Positions 1-10,885 of a stretch of DNA of 64,000 bases are shown here, piece after piece. Position 1 is the first letter of the stretch. Every line of letters starts with the position of its first letter. The position numbers were made by a program, and so were the translations under genes. The notes under the pieces were generated by a model. It searched no databases, was not told the origin of the DNA, and worked only from the letters and a program-made list of their open reading frames with translations. Source of the stretch: Halopseudomonas pelagia CL-AP6 (GTDB lineage: Bacteria; Pseudomonadota; Gammaproteobacteria; Pseudomonadales; Pseudomonadaceae); the NCBI RefSeq assembly GCF_000410875.1, contig NZ_AROI01000027.1, positions 1-64,000 of the forward strand, given 5' to 3'.

Positions 1-652
1 GTACTTACCGGATGCTTACGAAAGTCGGTCTTGTGTGGGGCCAATGTCGCCAACGGAATGCTTGTTGATGCCGGGGAGGCCGCAAGTCATAACGCATGAA
101 TTATTCAGTGTTCCCGTGCGCAAGGGCGCAGGGTTCTCTGGAACGGGAAAGAAGGTCCTGTCGCGGGACGACATGCACACGAAGCTGGTTGCAGCCCCGG
201 TGATACCCTTTGCGAGCGGGCTCTTCGTAAGAACCACCAAGGCATCCAGATGAGTTATTGGCTTTTAATCTACTTCAGGTTTGGGCCTTAATAAATGTGC
301 ACACATAAGACGCGCTTACGATATTTAAGGATCAATTTGGTGCAGAGTGCCTGACTGGAAAATGGGGCGCGCTACCGCACAAGATGTGCTCTTGCTGGGC
401 AACTACGGGCATTGGTTGTGGTAGGCAGTACCATTTATAAGGAAAAATCCGGTGACAGTTTGAGTAAGGTAATTCATCTGTGTGAATCTACTGTGACCAA
501 AGCAATTAGCATGCCGGTTTTAGCGGGCATCTTATTCAGATGCTTTGCTAAAGCCCAGAACACGGGTGCCCGCTTTAAATCACAGAGTTCAGGGGGGGAG
601 GTGTTTTTGCGCCAGCGCGACATGCCAGCGCGACATTAAGCATGATCATGCT
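1..652. other. No gene recognised; short repeats next to rfaH
   Basis: No open frame here resembles a known protein. Two local structures are visible. A 13-bp unit, GCCAGCGCGACAT, is tandemly duplicated at 611-623 and 624-636. A perfect 14-bp palindrome, AGCATGATCATGCT, lies at 639-652 and abuts the stop codon of the minus-strand rfaH-like gene. The palindrome could form a stem at the rfaH mRNA 3' end, but no clear U-tract follows it. Confidence 0.4.
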
Positions 653-1156
653 CTAGGAAATGATATGGGCGAGAGGCACTTTCACCACCTGCTGCCTGTT
701 TAACACGTTCAGCAGCAGCATCACCCGCTGTTCGCCATCCATCGAGAGGAAGATCGCATCTAGTTCCGCATACGGACCGACTTTTACGTGAATGTGATCA
801 CCTGGAGTCAGTGCTTGGGTTTCTACTGCTTTTGCGCAGCGCTCTCGCAGGTGGGTAATGATGTCATCACTCACTCTGCAGGGCTTGCCGCAGAATGCCA
901 CAATGCGGGTCACGCCCCGGGTAGACTGCAGCGCGGTCCAGTTATCTTCGGCTTTTACGCGGACAAAAATATAGCCTGGGAACAGGGGCTGGATCTTCTG
1001 CTTCATCGACCCGTGCTTGATAATTTGTATCAAAGTGCTGGGGTTGAAGCATTCGAAGCCCTGCCGAGTGAGGTGTTCCTGCGCTCGAGCGTCTTGACGA
1101 GGTTTGCACTGCAACAAATACCAGGCAATCTCTGGCAATTCCATTTGAATGCTCAT
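653..1156 (-). CDS. rfaH: RfaH-type transcription antiterminator (NusG paralogue)
   Basis: A 167-aa protein, close to the usual 160-170 aa of RfaH. An N-terminal NGN domain (about residues 10-110) opens with a typical WYLLQCKPRQ segment and carries the PLFPGYIFV motif. A short C-terminal KOW-like domain (about 115-167) follows. RfaH binds RNA polymerase paused at ops sites and lets it read through long, horizontally acquired operons such as capsule, LPS and fimbrial clusters; it also recruits ribosomes. An AGAGGG ribosome-binding site precedes the ATG. Just upstream, in another frame, is a short peptide tail (AQWYQQPKKEDRLRF...) ending at a stop about 12 nt before the ATG, probably the relic of a gene that once preceded rfaH in an operon. 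No convincing ops element was found in the window, so its target is unknown. Confidence 0.85.
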   Translation of the reverse strand: MSIQMELPEIAWYLLQCKPRQDARAQEHLTRQGFECFNPSTLIQIIKHGSMKQKIQPLFPGYIFVRVKAEDNWTALQSTRGVTRIVAFCGKPCRVSDDIITHLRERCAKAVETQALTPGDHIHVKVGPYAELDAIFLSMDGEQRVMLLLNVLNRQQVVKVPLAHIIS

Positions 1157-1360
1157 AAGCCCTCTTGGCTCATTTGTAGCGGGCGGTCAGTTCCTCGATA
1201 AAGCGAAGACGATCTTCCTTTTTCGGCTGCTGATACCATTGAGCCAGACACTACTATTTCTTGGCGGGAGATTCTAGCGCCCTTAGATGCGAAATAGCCA
1301 CCTAAACGACGGCCGGCAAGGCTAAAGCGGAATAAACAATTATCTTTATATAACTACGTC
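1157..1360 (-). pseudogene. C-terminal relic of an unidentified gene upstream of rfaH
   Basis: On the minus strand one frame reads about 25 codons (AQWYQQPKKEDRLRFIEELT, then a few more residues and TGA), ending just before rfaH. Upstream, the same frame hits a stop. The charged, non-random composition suggests the tail of a lost gene. I do not recognise the family. It sits directly beside the IS3 left end, so the missing part may have been lost in the rearrangement that placed the IS here. Confidence 0.3.
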
Positions 1361-1386
1361 GGGTTCTACCCCGTTTCCACGGACGG

Positions 1387-2184
1387 TTATAAAACGGCTG
1401 TGAGCTTCCGATCCTGAGCAGCAACTCTACGTCGCATCCTGGGATTATGGAACCGCTCGATGTATTCAAACAGATCAGCTCTTGCCTCGTCCTGCGTACG
1501 GTAACGCCGATGGTGTACTCGCTCTCGTTTCAGCATTCCGAAGAACCCCTCACAGGCGGCGTTGTCTCCGCAATGGCCAACCGCGCTCATACTGCTGACC
1601 AAATCGTTACTGCCTAGGTATCGCTGGTAATCACCGCTGGTGAACTGGCTGCCTCGGTCTGAATGCAATATCACCGGGGTTTTGCCCTGACGTTGCCAGA
1701 CAGCCATTTGAACGGCTCTGATTACCATCTGCCGATCCTGCCTGTGGTGCATAGACCAGCCGACGATCAGCTTGCTGAACAAATCCAGGACCACGCAGAG
1801 AAATAGTTTTCCTTCCTGCGTGGAGATCTCCGTTATGTCAGTGACCCACTTGGTATCAGGTTCCAGTGCGGAGAAATCCCGCTCAAGATGATTCTGAATA
1901 CCTTGTGGCCGATTTGATGCGCGTCCGAGGCGTCCGCGCTTCCTGCGGGGCCACCCCTGAATGCCGTGCTTGGCCATTAGCCTTGCGACACGATTCAGAC
2001 TTGCTACAACGCCTTCGGCAGCCAAGTCTTCGTGCACTCGAGGCGACCCAAGCATTCCGCCACTGTCATCGTGAATCTCTTTGATACGCGTCAACAGACG
2101 GTCGTTCGCTCTTGCCCTGCTGGACTGCGGACGAGATGCCCAAGCGTAATAGCCGCTGGCCGATACCTTCAGGCAACGGCACAT
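1387..2184 (-). CDS. IS3-family transposase OrfB (DDE integrase domain)
   Basis: 265 aa counted from the first ATG; the frame stays open further upstream into orfA, as expected for an OrfAB fusion. It carries an HTH_21 segment ([12 protein letters not shown]) and an rve DDE core. The catalytic acidic residues are visible in WVTDITE (first D), LHSDRGSQF (second D) and [14 protein letters not shown] (E). The core looks intact, so the element may still be able to transpose. Confidence 0.85.
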   Translation of the reverse strand: MCRCLKVSASGYYAWASRPQSSRARANDRLLTRIKEIHDDSGGMLGSPRVHEDLAAEGVVASLNRVARLMAKHGIQGWPRRKRGRLGRASNRPQGIQNHLERDFSALEPDTKWVTDITEISTQEGKLFLCVVLDLFSKLIVGWSMHHRQDRQMVIRAVQMAVWQRQGKTPVILHSDRGSQFTSGDYQRYLGSNDLVSSMSAVGHCGDNAACEGFFGMLKRERVHHRRYRTQDEARADLFEYIERFHNPRMRRRVAAQDRKLTAVL

Positions 2185-2231
2185 AAGACGTATCGGGAAA
2201 AGACTGCGACAGTGTTGAATCGCCTGATACC

Positions 2232-2525
2232 TCAGGACGACTCCTTTGCAAAGAACACTGCCGCTTCGCGCAAAAAATCGCGTTCCTTTTTTACTCGTGC
2301 CAGTTCGCGCTTCAAGTGGGCAAGCTCTTCGTCACGCGGCGTTCCCGAGCCCTTGAAGGCCTTGCTTGGCACCTCTTCGGCTTCACGCGCCCACCGGGAC
2401 AGCAGGTTGGGATTAATGCCAATCTCTAAGGCTACCTGGCGGCAATTGGCACCTGGCTGGCGAGATAGCGCGATGGCTTCGCGCTTGAATTCGGGGCTGT
2501 ATCTTCTGCGTTTGGACATGAACAC
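2232..2525 (-). CDS. IS3-family transposase OrfA
   Basis: A 97-aa protein starting [20 protein letters not shown]. It has a helix-turn-helix of the HTH_Tnp_1 type in residues 5-50 and a charged leucine-zipper-like helix at about 65-90. OrfA binds the IS ends. In IS3 elements a programmed -1 frameshift near the end of orfA joins it to OrfB to make the active OrfAB transposase; the reading frames here are arranged that way. Confidence 0.85.
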   Translation of the reverse strand: MFMSKRRRYSPEFKREAIALSRQPGANCRQVALEIGINPNLLSRWAREAEEVPSKAFKGSGTPRDEELAHLKRELARVKKERDFLREAAVFFAKESS

Positions 2526-2581
2526 TCCTTTGGCACATTGTGCCTCTTTTCAAAAGTGTCCGCAGTAACGGGGTAGAACCC

Positions 2582-4474
2582 AACCCCAGTAACATATTCA
2601 TCGGCTGGCCACGCCTTGAGTTACCCGCAGAATACTCCTATCGCCAGGATCAGCTGCTGCAGCTTGCCAACGGACAAAGCGTGGGTGATATGCGTAGCGC
2701 TAATCTTGCCGGGGTTATGCGTTATTGCATTCGCTCTGCTCAGGGGAAAACGCTGTTGCACCGCCGTTTCGGCGTGCTACCTGACGGCTTCACCCTGTCG
2801 CTGTTTCCCGCCATAAACAATCAACCCGCACGGATGCTAGTGCGCAACGGACAAGGGCTACAGCTGGAGATCCGCAACAGCGACCTGAAAACGCGTGATG
2901 GCGAGTCGGATCAGGGCCGCTTAATCTATTTACAAGCTAAAGGTGAAGAGCCGCCGGCAAACTTCACACTAGAGGTCAGTAGCGACTCAAGCATTGAGCC
3001 CGTGAGATTACGCTTACCTTACCCCTATCAAGGTGCGCGTTTAATTGGTCACGATGAAAACCCATCGAGCAATCGCGAGCTGACTCTTGATGAGCTACTG
3101 GGAATGCGAATTGCGCTGTCATCTGGACTTACTCAAGGCCAAGACTTCCATCTGCAACTGGAGCTAATCAGCCAGGCCAAGCCAAATCCCAAGCGTCACT
3201 ATGTGATCCATGTCGGTCCGACACCGCTGTTGCTTAATTTGTTCAGCTACCAGAGCGATATGCTGCAAATGCTCGGCGCAGTTAACGAACAAGATGCCTA
3301 CATCCAGCTGACGCTAGAAACAGAGCAGCGCCTACTGCGACTTAATGTGCGTCGTTACAATGGCCGCATCCAGTGGGAAGGCCGTACGATGTTTTCTATC
3401 ACAGCCATATCCAGCACTAGGATTTTGTCTGATGCGAAGGTTGAAGCGATGCTATTGCCAGACCCTAAGCGTGCGCCTGTACGGGTCTCTGAGCGCACCA
3501 GCGAAGGGGTAGGCACCGGCTGGTTTGTGCCGTCCAATGCAATGCAGAGCGACGGTCCATGGCTGCTGTACCCAGCCAACGACTCTGGTGTCCAGTTCCG
3601 ACCGCAACTCTACATCCCATCGACAACCATCGCTGACAACTCTTGCGATGTACACTCCCTGCATCGGGCCACGCAGCTTTTTCATCCTCTAAGTGCGCCC
3701 CGATTGATCGACGACCAGATTGCGGCCATGGCCGGCGACCTCAACCACAGTGGCTGGCAGTACCTGGCAGATATTAAACAAAACTTCAGCCATCTACCGC
3801 TTTCCTCCTTCGAAAGCTGGCTTTCACTCTCACGCAACCCATCCGCTTTAGCTGCGGCCGTATTTCGTTTAGAAATGGACGAGACGTTCTGTGGTCGCAT
3901 TCGTGACGAACTGGCTGTTATCTGGGAGTGTCTACCACTACCGCTTTGGGTTTCGACCTATGCCTATTTTCGTGGCTGGCTCACCCAATTAGGCTTACCC
4001 CGCGCCATGATCGAAAACCTCGAAAACAACCGTAAGACAGTGTTGCGTAGCGTGGTCTCGGGCTTTGACTACCTAGGTGACTATTTGTCTACGGGGGATA
4101 AACGTAGTCTCATCAAAGCCCCAGTGGAATATGTACTGCCCGACTGGTATCAAGACCTGCGGCGTAACCATGAGTCCAACCAGAAGTGGCCTACCGAATT
4201 AGGTCAAGAGCTTTCACAGTGGGCAGATAAGCAAGATCTGCCGCGTCTTGTTACAGCCCTCTCGCTAGTTGAGTTTTCTGATGCTGTGACCTATTTACCG
4301 ATCTTCATGGCTTATGTCACTGCGGGCAAAGCCACACTTTCAGTCCTGCCAGGGGACATGGCTTACCTTAAATTTTCCATTCGCATGCTTTCTGATTTTG
4401 ATCGGCAGGGCTGGTACACCTGTGTCCATGCCATGATGGTTTCGTATTTGCTGGCCTCGTCTGAGGACGCCTGA
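2582..4474 (+). pseudogene. DruH/YjiT-like protein, 5' end removed by IS3
   Basis: About 630 codons of a large protein continue out of the IS right end. The apparent ATG at 2540 lies inside the IS, so the first 14 residues are IS sequence. I see no catalytic motif. The style matches large proteins of the YjiT / STY4851 group that precede a giant DEAH/DUF1998 helicase; as I recall, this is the DruH component of Druantia type III. Those homologues are roughly 1000 aa or more, so about a third or more is missing. The stop is 8 nt before the helicase start, with GAGGAG between, so the two genes form an operon. The N-terminal part is not found on the other side of the IS. Family assignment is from memory and moderate; the truncation is seen directly. 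Confidence 0.55.
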
Positions 4475-4482
4475 GGAGTTGT

Positions 4483-7400
4483 ATGCAGTCTTTCAAGGAT
4501 TTAATCGAACAAAGCTTAAGCCGTACCCGTGAAGCCACACTCAGCGTACTGGGTATTAACGATGCCGGCCTGCGCCATCATTTAGCCGAGCAGATGAGCG
4601 ATGAGCTTGGCGCCGAGGGTTGCTTTCTAGCGCCGCCAGTATTTGAGCACACTTTCGGCTGGCGAGAGTCTGGGAAGACCTTGGCGGATTTGCGCGGATC
4701 ACTGCTTTCGCCGAGCCTATTGAATACCCTGCAAAATGCTCATGCCTATCAGTTTCCAGGAACGGCAAGGCCTTACGTCCATCAGCTACATGCTTGGCAA
4801 ACGCTACTCAGTAACAAGCCAATGTCGGCGGTGATCACCAGCGGTACAGGCTCGGGAAAAACCGAATGTTTTATGGTGCCGATTCTTGAGGATCTGGTAC
4901 GTGAGCGTGAGAAGTATCAAAAACCGCTCATCGGAGTACGCGCGCTCTTTCTCTATCCATTAAATGCGCTAATCAACTCACAACAAGAGCGTCTGGATGC
5001 CTGGACGCGGGACTATGACCAAGACATTCGTTTTTGTTTGTATAACGGTAAAACGGAAGAAAGTGCGACCATTGTTCGCAAAGAACAGCAGAGTAAACCT
5101 AACCAAATTCTTTCGCGCGAATTGCTGCGCAAAGAACCTGCACCAATCCTAATGACCAATGCCACCATGCTTGAGTACATGCTGGTGCGTCAAGTCGATA
5201 GCCCCATACTCGATATATCTCGCCGCGAGCAATCCCTGCGCTGGATTGTATTGGATGAAGCCCACACCTACATAGGCTCACAGGCGGCAGAAATGTCGCT
5301 GTTATTGCGCCGTGTTGTGCAAGCTTTCGGTAGAAATCCGGAACAGGTTCGCTTTATTGCCACCTCGGCAACCATCGCCGGTGAGGATGCAAAAGAGAAT
5401 CTTCAGGCTTACTTGGCCAGTTTAGCTGGCGTCCGTTTGGATCAAGTTGAAGTTATTAGTGGCTCCCGTATTTGGCCTGACATCCAACAGAGCTATACCC
5501 CGCAGAAATTAGAGCTCCAGGCTCTGCGTGAGATTGACGCAACCGCAGACGTTTCAGCTGATCGCTTCGGTGCACTTACAACTAGTCATATCGCTCGCCA
5601 ATTACGACACGCCATAGTCAGTAGTGATAAACCGTTAGATCTAAACGATCTCATTAGCTACGTTGCCGATGAGCTGAAAAGCCCTAGTCAAGAGGGACGA
5701 CAACGTGAGCTCCTCAATTGGCTAGACCTACTAACGGGCACACGTCGGAGTGCGCAGGAAGCACCATTTCTTAAGCTACGTATCCATTTATTCCAGCGCA
5801 TGCTGCATGGCTTATGGGCCTGTGTAGATCCGAAGTGCAGTGCCAAGTCGAAGCATTTGACCGACTGGCCATTTGGCAATGTGTACGTTACCCGGCAGGC
5901 TCGCTGCGAGTGCCGTGCCCCGGTGTATGAGTTAGGGTTTTGTAACGACTGCAAGACTCCGCACCTGCTGGCGGAAGACCGTGCAGGGGAGCTGCAGCAG
6001 CTCAGCCCCCATGCAGGGGACGAGTTTGCTCTGCATTACGAAAATACCGAGGAAGACACTCCACTCAATCAGGAGATTACGTCATCAGCCAAACACAGCC
6101 GCGCGCAAAAAATGGTTCTGGCCGGCCTGCCTGCGGCCCACGATCCATATTTTTCAATTAATTTGAATTTGGAAACGCAAAAGCTAGGCGGTCTGACCGG
6201 GAACAACTGTATTCACGTCATAACTGCGTTTGAAAAAGACTCGTGTTGCAGTCACTGCGAGTTAGCTATTTCGGATGGCCGGGACTACCTACGCAAGGCG
6301 TATCTCGGCGCCCCTTTCTATGTAGCTAACGCAGTGCCAACCGTCTTGGAGTTCTGTCCAGATCCTGACAAAGAAGACTGTGATGGTAAGTCACCCGAAG
6401 AGCTGCCTGGCCGTGGCCGCAAGCTAATCACCTTCACCGACAGCCGTCAGGGCACCGCTCGGATGGCCGTACGCATGCAGCAAGAGGCCGAACGTTCACG
6501 GTTGCGCGGTTTGGTGTTCGAAACTTTGCGTAATGCACAGGCAAAGATAGAGTCGGTACCACAAGATATTCCTACCGGTAACTACATAGAACTCATAGAG
6601 CAGGCTGAAAAGCTTGAAAAAATGGGAATGGCCGCAGTTGCCGCCGATATTCGAGCCAAAGCTGAGCAAGTCAAATCTGGCGTCGGTAATTGGAGCAAAG
6701 CTGCGGTATTGAGCTGGGATGAAATGGTCCATGAGTTGGCTAGTTCGAAGGATATCGACGGATCAATTCTTGAATACAACAAGTACGCCAACCCCATGCT
6801 GTTTGAGGGAAACAAAGCGGCTGGCACCATGGCGCGTTTACTGCTTGCACGCGAATATGCGCGTAGACCAAAAAATCAGAACAGCACTGAAACCTTGGGA
6901 CTGGTTAAAATCGGTTACGCGGGTCTAGAAAAAATTCAAACAGCTCCTAATTATTGGCTCGAAGTGAAGGCGTGTCCTGTTGTAGGTAATTCCGCTGGTG
7001 CCAAGACTAATTTGACGTTGGCCGACTGGAAGGATTTCCTCAAGGTAGCTCTGGATTTTTATGTGCGTGAAAACACTTTCATTAATCTAGATCGCACTAT
7101 GCAGTCTTGGATGGGGAGCCGTTTTACCGCAAAAACACTATTTCCCCCGACCCGTGACATCGTCGAGAGCACGACCAGCCGAAAATGGCCGCAGATAAAA
7201 CCCGGTGCGGGCAGTCGACTGGTTAAGCTGCTTGCGCTAGGTACGGGCCTAAACCGGACCATTTCTGTGGACCGCGACAAGATCAATCTTTGGTTAGAGT
7301 CCGCATGGAAAGATTTGATTCAAGCCAATATCCTTGAGTCGTCCGGAGAGGGGTATGCCCTTAATGTCAATACACTGACCTTCGCCTTGCCAAGGGAGGC

Positions 7401-10400
7401 TTGGGTTTGCCCACTGACTCAACGCCTATTCGATACCACGTTCCGCGCTCTGACTCCGTATTTACCGGTCAAACTCTTGGCGCGCGATTACCGTTGCACG
7501 CCGGTAAAACTACCTGCGTTGTCCAAGCTCCGTACCGATGGCAGCGCTACGCCTAAATTGACTCAAATTCGTAGGCTGGTTGCTCAAGACTTAGAGATAA
7601 AAAATCTTCGCGATGAAAACCTCTGGACGGATGTGTCTGATCGCACGGTTGAAGGCGGCTTCTACTACCGCACCGCTGAACACTCCGCGCAGCAATCTTC
7701 AGTCAAGCTGGACAACTATGTCGAACTTTTCAAACGCGGAAAGATTAACGTACTGAACTGCTCAACTACCATGGAAATGGGTGTGGATATTGGCGGTATT
7801 TCAGCCGTCGTAATGAATAACGTTCCTCCACACCCGGCTAACTACTTGCAGCGGGCCGGCCGTGCAGGACGCCGCAGCGAAGCCCGCGCGTTTGCCTACA
7901 CCTTATGCAAGGCAGACCCACATAATCAACGTACGTTCAGCCAGCCGAAATGGCCCTTCATTACGGCTATACCCGCGCCGAGTATTACGTTGAGTTCCGA
8001 CCGTATCGTTCAGCGCCATGTGAACTCGCTACTGCTGTCCATATTCCTCCGCTCGCAGACCAACTCTGACGGTGATCGGACAAAACTGACGGTTAAGTGG
8101 TTCTTTAGTGACGATGAGTCGCCGTGCAGCGATTTCGTAGATTGGCTGCAAAGCCAGCCAGCCGAGATCGTTGATCCGATACAAATGCTGGTTAAGGGTA
8201 CCGGGCTGAGCGGCCGCTCAATGGTTTCAATTTGCGCTGATGCATTAGTAATTCTTGAAGATATTCAAGCACGCTGGATCAATGAATATCGCAAGCTCAA
8301 TGAAAAATTACTAACTGCCACTGACCAGGCCTACAAGAAGGCACTGAGCCTTGAGCTGAAGCGCCATGAAAATGAGTACCTACTTCGTGACCTTGCCTCC
8401 CGTGCTTTCCTCCCTGGCTATGGTTTCCCCACAGATGTTGTCAGCCTTAATACCTACAACATTGAGGACTTCATAAATCAAAATAAGCAGAAGGCTGATA
8501 ACAGTCGCGAAGACAATATCTTCAATGCCAAAGAACAGCCATCTCGTGGTCTCAACATTGCTATTCGCGAATATGCGCCAGGCTCCCAAGTCGTTATTGA
8601 CGGTCGTGTGTACCGCTCTGCCGGCGTCAGCATGCAGTTTAATCAAAACCAAAAATTCGATATGGCTTGGCGCTGCGGTGAATGCGGCGCTGGTGGCGTG
8701 GTGGAAAATGCTTACAGCAATAGCAATGAGCTTAAATGCTCGCACTGTCAGGCTGAGATCAAAATCAATGAGCGGAAAATGGTGCTCAGACCCGCTGGCT
8801 TTGTAACCGACTTCTTCGAGCCCACCAGCAACGACATTAACTCACAAAAATTTATTCGGATTGAACGGCCGCGCATACAACTGCTGGGCGAGTCACAAGC
8901 ACTACCCGATAGCCGTTGCGGTCACATACGGTTCGGTCATGAAGGCAAGGTTTTCTATCATTCGTCTGGTGAACATGAAAAAGGTTATGCGATCTGCATG
9001 ACCTGCGGTCGGGCGGAGTCGATGACTATTTCAGGCGATATTCCTATCGGGCTTCAAGCGGATAAATACCATCGTCCTGTTGGCGGAATTTCCGGTAGCC
9101 GTAAGGAAAAGGACTGCTCGGGGGCAACGGTAAAAGCTAATGTTTACTTGGGCTATCAAATCCAAACTGACGTGTTCGAGTTGTGCCTTAAAAGCCCAAA
9201 AACTGGTATGTGGTTATCAGATACTGACCAAGACCAGGTAATTGCAACTACTATGGCCGTGGCTTTGCGTGAGGTGATCGCGGATCAATTGGGTATTAGT
9301 AGCACCGAAATGGGCTTTAGCTTTCGACTGGATAAAGATTTACACACAGGCCAAGGGCGCTCGGTGATTCAGATCTTTGACCAAGTCAGTGGCGGCGCAG
9401 GCTTTGCCTTGGCTGGGCTTAACGATGTAGTGAGCCTATTAAATAGGGCTGATAGAAAACTGGAGTGTCGTGCTGATTGCGAGAACATCTGCTCATGCTG
9501 CCTAGCGAGCAAAGACAGTCGTGTCGAACTGGAGGAGCTGGATCGCAGAGCTGCCAAACAATGGCTTGAGGTCAATGAATTTTTAAGTTACCTCAGTTTG
9601 CCAGAAATATTCGCGGGTATTGCCGGAGCTGCCTATTGCTCAGTAGGGCCGCATCGCTCCATTCGGTCAGCGATCAATAAAGCCGATAACAGCAATGGCA
9701 AAACTATTATCCAGCTCGGCTTGCGTGGAGACGTTAAGGACTGGGATCTCAATCTACCGTCGTTCCGGGACAAAATTCTGACTTGGCAATTGGTCGACAA
9801 ACTTCAGGTGCGTATAGGCGTACAAGCACTGGAAACGCTAACCCAGGAGGCCAAACAGAGCTTGGCTGTTTTGGCCAAACTCGGAATCAAAGTGTATGAA
9901 ATGGATGAACAGTGGAACCGATATGGTGTGCCGTTGGTAGCCCAAATTTGCTGTTCAACTCGTACTCAAAGTCTATTCAGCTCTACCGAAGAAGCTTGCC
10001 TGCCAGGCGAGCAATGGTTAGCCGCGGATGACACCAGCACGTGGGTAACATCCAATGCTTTACCAACAATCCTCACCAAAGAAATCGACACTGCAGCATG
10101 GAGTGCTGTCGAGACAGGTGCAAAGATTCTTGAAATCACTAACCAATTGAATGGTCCTGTTAGCAGTTTGAAAATGCGTGTGGAAAAACTGTTCTCAAGT
10201 GAAGTCCCTGAGCTAATGCAGCGCATCAAAAGCGACGAAGCGGTGTCTATTAGTTATTCAGATCGTTATCTGAAATCTCCTTGGTCGGTGATGCTACTAG
10301 GCAGTTTCCTCTCATTGTTCAAAAGCGACCGGCTAGCGACTCTAAAAATTCAGACGTTAGAACCCGCTAACACTCAAATTCCGAGCTCGCTCAACCATGA

Positions 10401-10734
10401 CTGGAAGGAGGCTGATGATCTCGTCGCAGTAATGAAGCTCTGGCTTGGTAGCATCATGAACACGTCACTCGACCTAGAGATCAAACAAAGATCGCGCGAT
10501 TTACAGCACGGAAGGGTGATTACGGTGGATTGGGCTTCAGGGCTGCAGAGTAAGATATTTCTTGATCAAGGTATGGGCTACTGGCTGGCCCGCACGCACT
10601 ATAAGGACCAGTTAGGTTTTGACTTCTACCAAGGCTATGAAGGCCAAGCAAAAGCGATGCTGAATAGCTTCAGCATCACCAACATGGCGGCGGCTGGTGA
10701 GTGGCCGACCTACATCACAGTTCTAACCAAGTAG
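4483..10734 (+). CDS. druE: Giant DEAH-box/DUF1998 helicase, DruE-like
   Basis: 2083 aa. Walker A GTGSGKT at residues 121-127, DEAH at 258-261, motif III-like ATSAT at 293-297 and motif VI QRAGRAGRR at 1123-1131 give a full superfamily 2 helicase of the YprA/Hrq1 type, with a long insertion between the two RecA lobes. Zinc-ribbon pairs include CGEC (1398-1401) with CSHC (1419-1422). The C-terminal part has GGAGFA followed by a Cys cluster (C1662, C1666, C1670, C1672, C1673), as in DUF1998/MZB domains. Size, architecture and the preceding partner fit DruE, the hallmark of Druantia anti-phage systems. A GAGGAG site lies just before the ATG. The gene looks intact. An alternative is a DISARM DrmAB-like fusion, but the DrmMI/DrmMII/DrmC partners are absent. 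Confidence 0.75.
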   Translation: MQSFKDLIEQSLSRTREATLSVLGINDAGLRHHLAEQMSDELGAEGCFLAPPVFEHTFGWRESGKTLADLRGSLLSPSLLNTLQNAHAYQFPGTARPYVHQLHAWQTLLSNKPMSAVITSGTGSGKTECFMVPILEDLVREREKYQKPLIGVRALFLYPLNALINSQQERLDAWTRDYDQDIRFCLYNGKTEESATIVRKEQQSKPNQILSRELLRKEPAPILMTNATMLEYMLVRQVDSPILDISRREQSLRWIVLDEAHTYIGSQAAEMSLLLRRVVQAFGRNPEQVRFIATSATIAGEDAKENLQAYLASLAGVRLDQVEVISGSRIWPDIQQSYTPQKLELQALREIDATADVSADRFGALTTSHIARQLRHAIVSSDKPLDLNDLISYVADELKSPSQEGRQRELLNWLDLLTGTRRSAQEAPFLKLRIHLFQRMLHGLWACVDPKCSAKSKHLTDWPFGNVYVTRQARCECRAPVYELGFCNDCKTPHLLAEDRAGELQQLSPHAGDEFALHYENTEEDTPLNQEITSSAKHSRAQKMVLAGLPAAHDPYFSINLNLETQKLGGLTGNNCIHVITAFEKDSCCSHCELAISDGRDYLRKAYLGAPFYVANAVPTVLEFCPDPDKEDCDGKSPEELPGRGRKLITFTDSRQGTARMAVRMQQEAERSRLRGLVFETLRNAQAKIESVPQDIPTGNYIELIEQAEKLEKMGMAAVAADIRAKAEQVKSGVGNWSKAAVLSWDEMVHELASSKDIDGSILEYNKYANPMLFEGNKAAGTMARLLLAREYARRPKNQNSTETLGLVKIGYAGLEKIQTAPNYWLEVKACPVVGNSAGAKTNLTLADWKDFLKVALDFYVRENTFINLDRTMQSWMGSRFTAKTLFPPTRDIVESTTSRKWPQIKPGAGSRLVKLLALGTGLNRTISVDRDKINLWLESAWKDLIQANILESSGEGYALNVNTLTFALPREAWVCPLTQRLFDTTFRALTPYLPVKLLARDYRCTPVKLPALSKLRTDGSATPKLTQIRRLVAQDLEIKNLRDENLWTDVSDRTVEGGFYYRTAEHSAQQSSVKLDNYVELFKRGKINVLNCSTTMEMGVDIGGISAVVMNNVPPHPANYLQRAGRAGRRSEARAFAYTLCKADPHNQRTFSQPKWPFITAIPAPSITLSSDRIVQRHVNSLLLSIFLRSQTNSDGDRTKLTVKWFFSDDESPCSDFVDWLQSQPAEIVDPIQMLVKGTGLSGRSMVSICADALVILEDIQARWINEYRKLNEKLLTATDQAYKKALSLELKRHENEYLLRDLASRAFLPGYGFPTDVVSLNTYNIEDFINQNKQKADNSREDNIFNAKEQPSRGLNIAIREYAPGSQVVIDGRVYRSAGVSMQFNQNQKFDMAWRCGECGAGGVVENAYSNSNELKCSHCQAEIKINERKMVLRPAGFVTDFFEPTSNDINSQKFIRIERPRIQLLGESQALPDSRCGHIRFGHEGKVFYHSSGEHEKGYAICMTCGRAESMTISGDIPIGLQADKYHRPVGGISGSRKEKDCSGATVKANVYLGYQIQTDVFELCLKSPKTGMWLSDTDQDQVIATTMAVALREVIADQLGISSTEMGFSFRLDKDLHTGQGRSVIQIFDQVSGGAGFALAGLNDVVSLLNRADRKLECRADCENICSCCLASKDSRVELEELDRRAAKQWLEVNEFLSYLSLPEIFAGIAGAAYCSVGPHRSIRSAINKADNSNGKTIIQLGLRGDVKDWDLNLPSFRDKILTWQLVDKLQVRIGVQALETLTQEAKQSLAVLAKLGIKVYEMDEQWNRYGVPLVAQICCSTRTQSLFSSTEEACLPGEQWLAADDTSTWVTSNALPTILTKEIDTAAWSAVETGAKILEITNQLNGPVSSLKMRVEKLFSSEVPELMQRIKSDEAVSISYSDRYLKSPWSVMLLGSFLSLFKSDRLATLKIQTLEPANTQIPSSLNHDWKEADDLVAVMKLWLGSIMNTSLDLEIKQRSRDLQHGRVITVDWASGLQSKIFLDQGMGYWLARTHYKDQLGFDFYQGYEGQAKAMLNSFSITNMAAAGEWPTYITVLTK

Positions 10735-10885
10735 GTAGGCAGTAGCGCGCGGGGCGGTAGACCCGCAAATAACCAATGGACCCAAAGCTTGGAGGGGCTA
10801 TGGCTGTCAGTGAATGAACGGCTACACACGTGGGCAGAGTGTTTTATCTCAATGGAAATGAAGTGCAGAACCGAATGGAAGCGCA

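Larger units (their letters stand above)
1361..2581 (-). mobile_element. IS3-family insertion sequence, complete
   Basis: About 1.22 kb bounded by imperfect 24-bp inverted repeats: 1361-1384 begins GGGTTCTACCCCGTTTCC and 2558-2581 is the inverted partner ending in ACGGGGTAGAACCC. The first 15 bases match exactly. It encodes overlapping orfA and orfB on the minus strand. No 3-4 bp target duplication is apparent: the left flank ends in GTC and the right flank starts with AAC. The right flank is the interior of a DruH-like gene, while the left flank is unrelated. This fits an IS-mediated deletion or recombination between two copies rather than a simple insertion. Confidence 0.9.

Noticed and set aside
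1..300. Possible group II intron or reverse-transcriptase end at the window start
   Set aside because: No domain V-like hairpin or RT motif could be read; the open frames on both strands look random.
8380..8745. 121-codon minus-strand frame with hydrophobic stretches inside the druE-like gene
   Set aside because: The opposite strand codes a continuous helicase there; the hydrophobic pattern is the complement of charged codons.
10740..10765. GGCGGTAG, resembling the core of an ops/JUMPstart element for RfaH, between the druE-like gene and the 711-aa gene
   Set aside because: Only 8 bases match and the following bases (ACCC) differ from the GCGTG expected. It lies inside an operon rather than in a leader.
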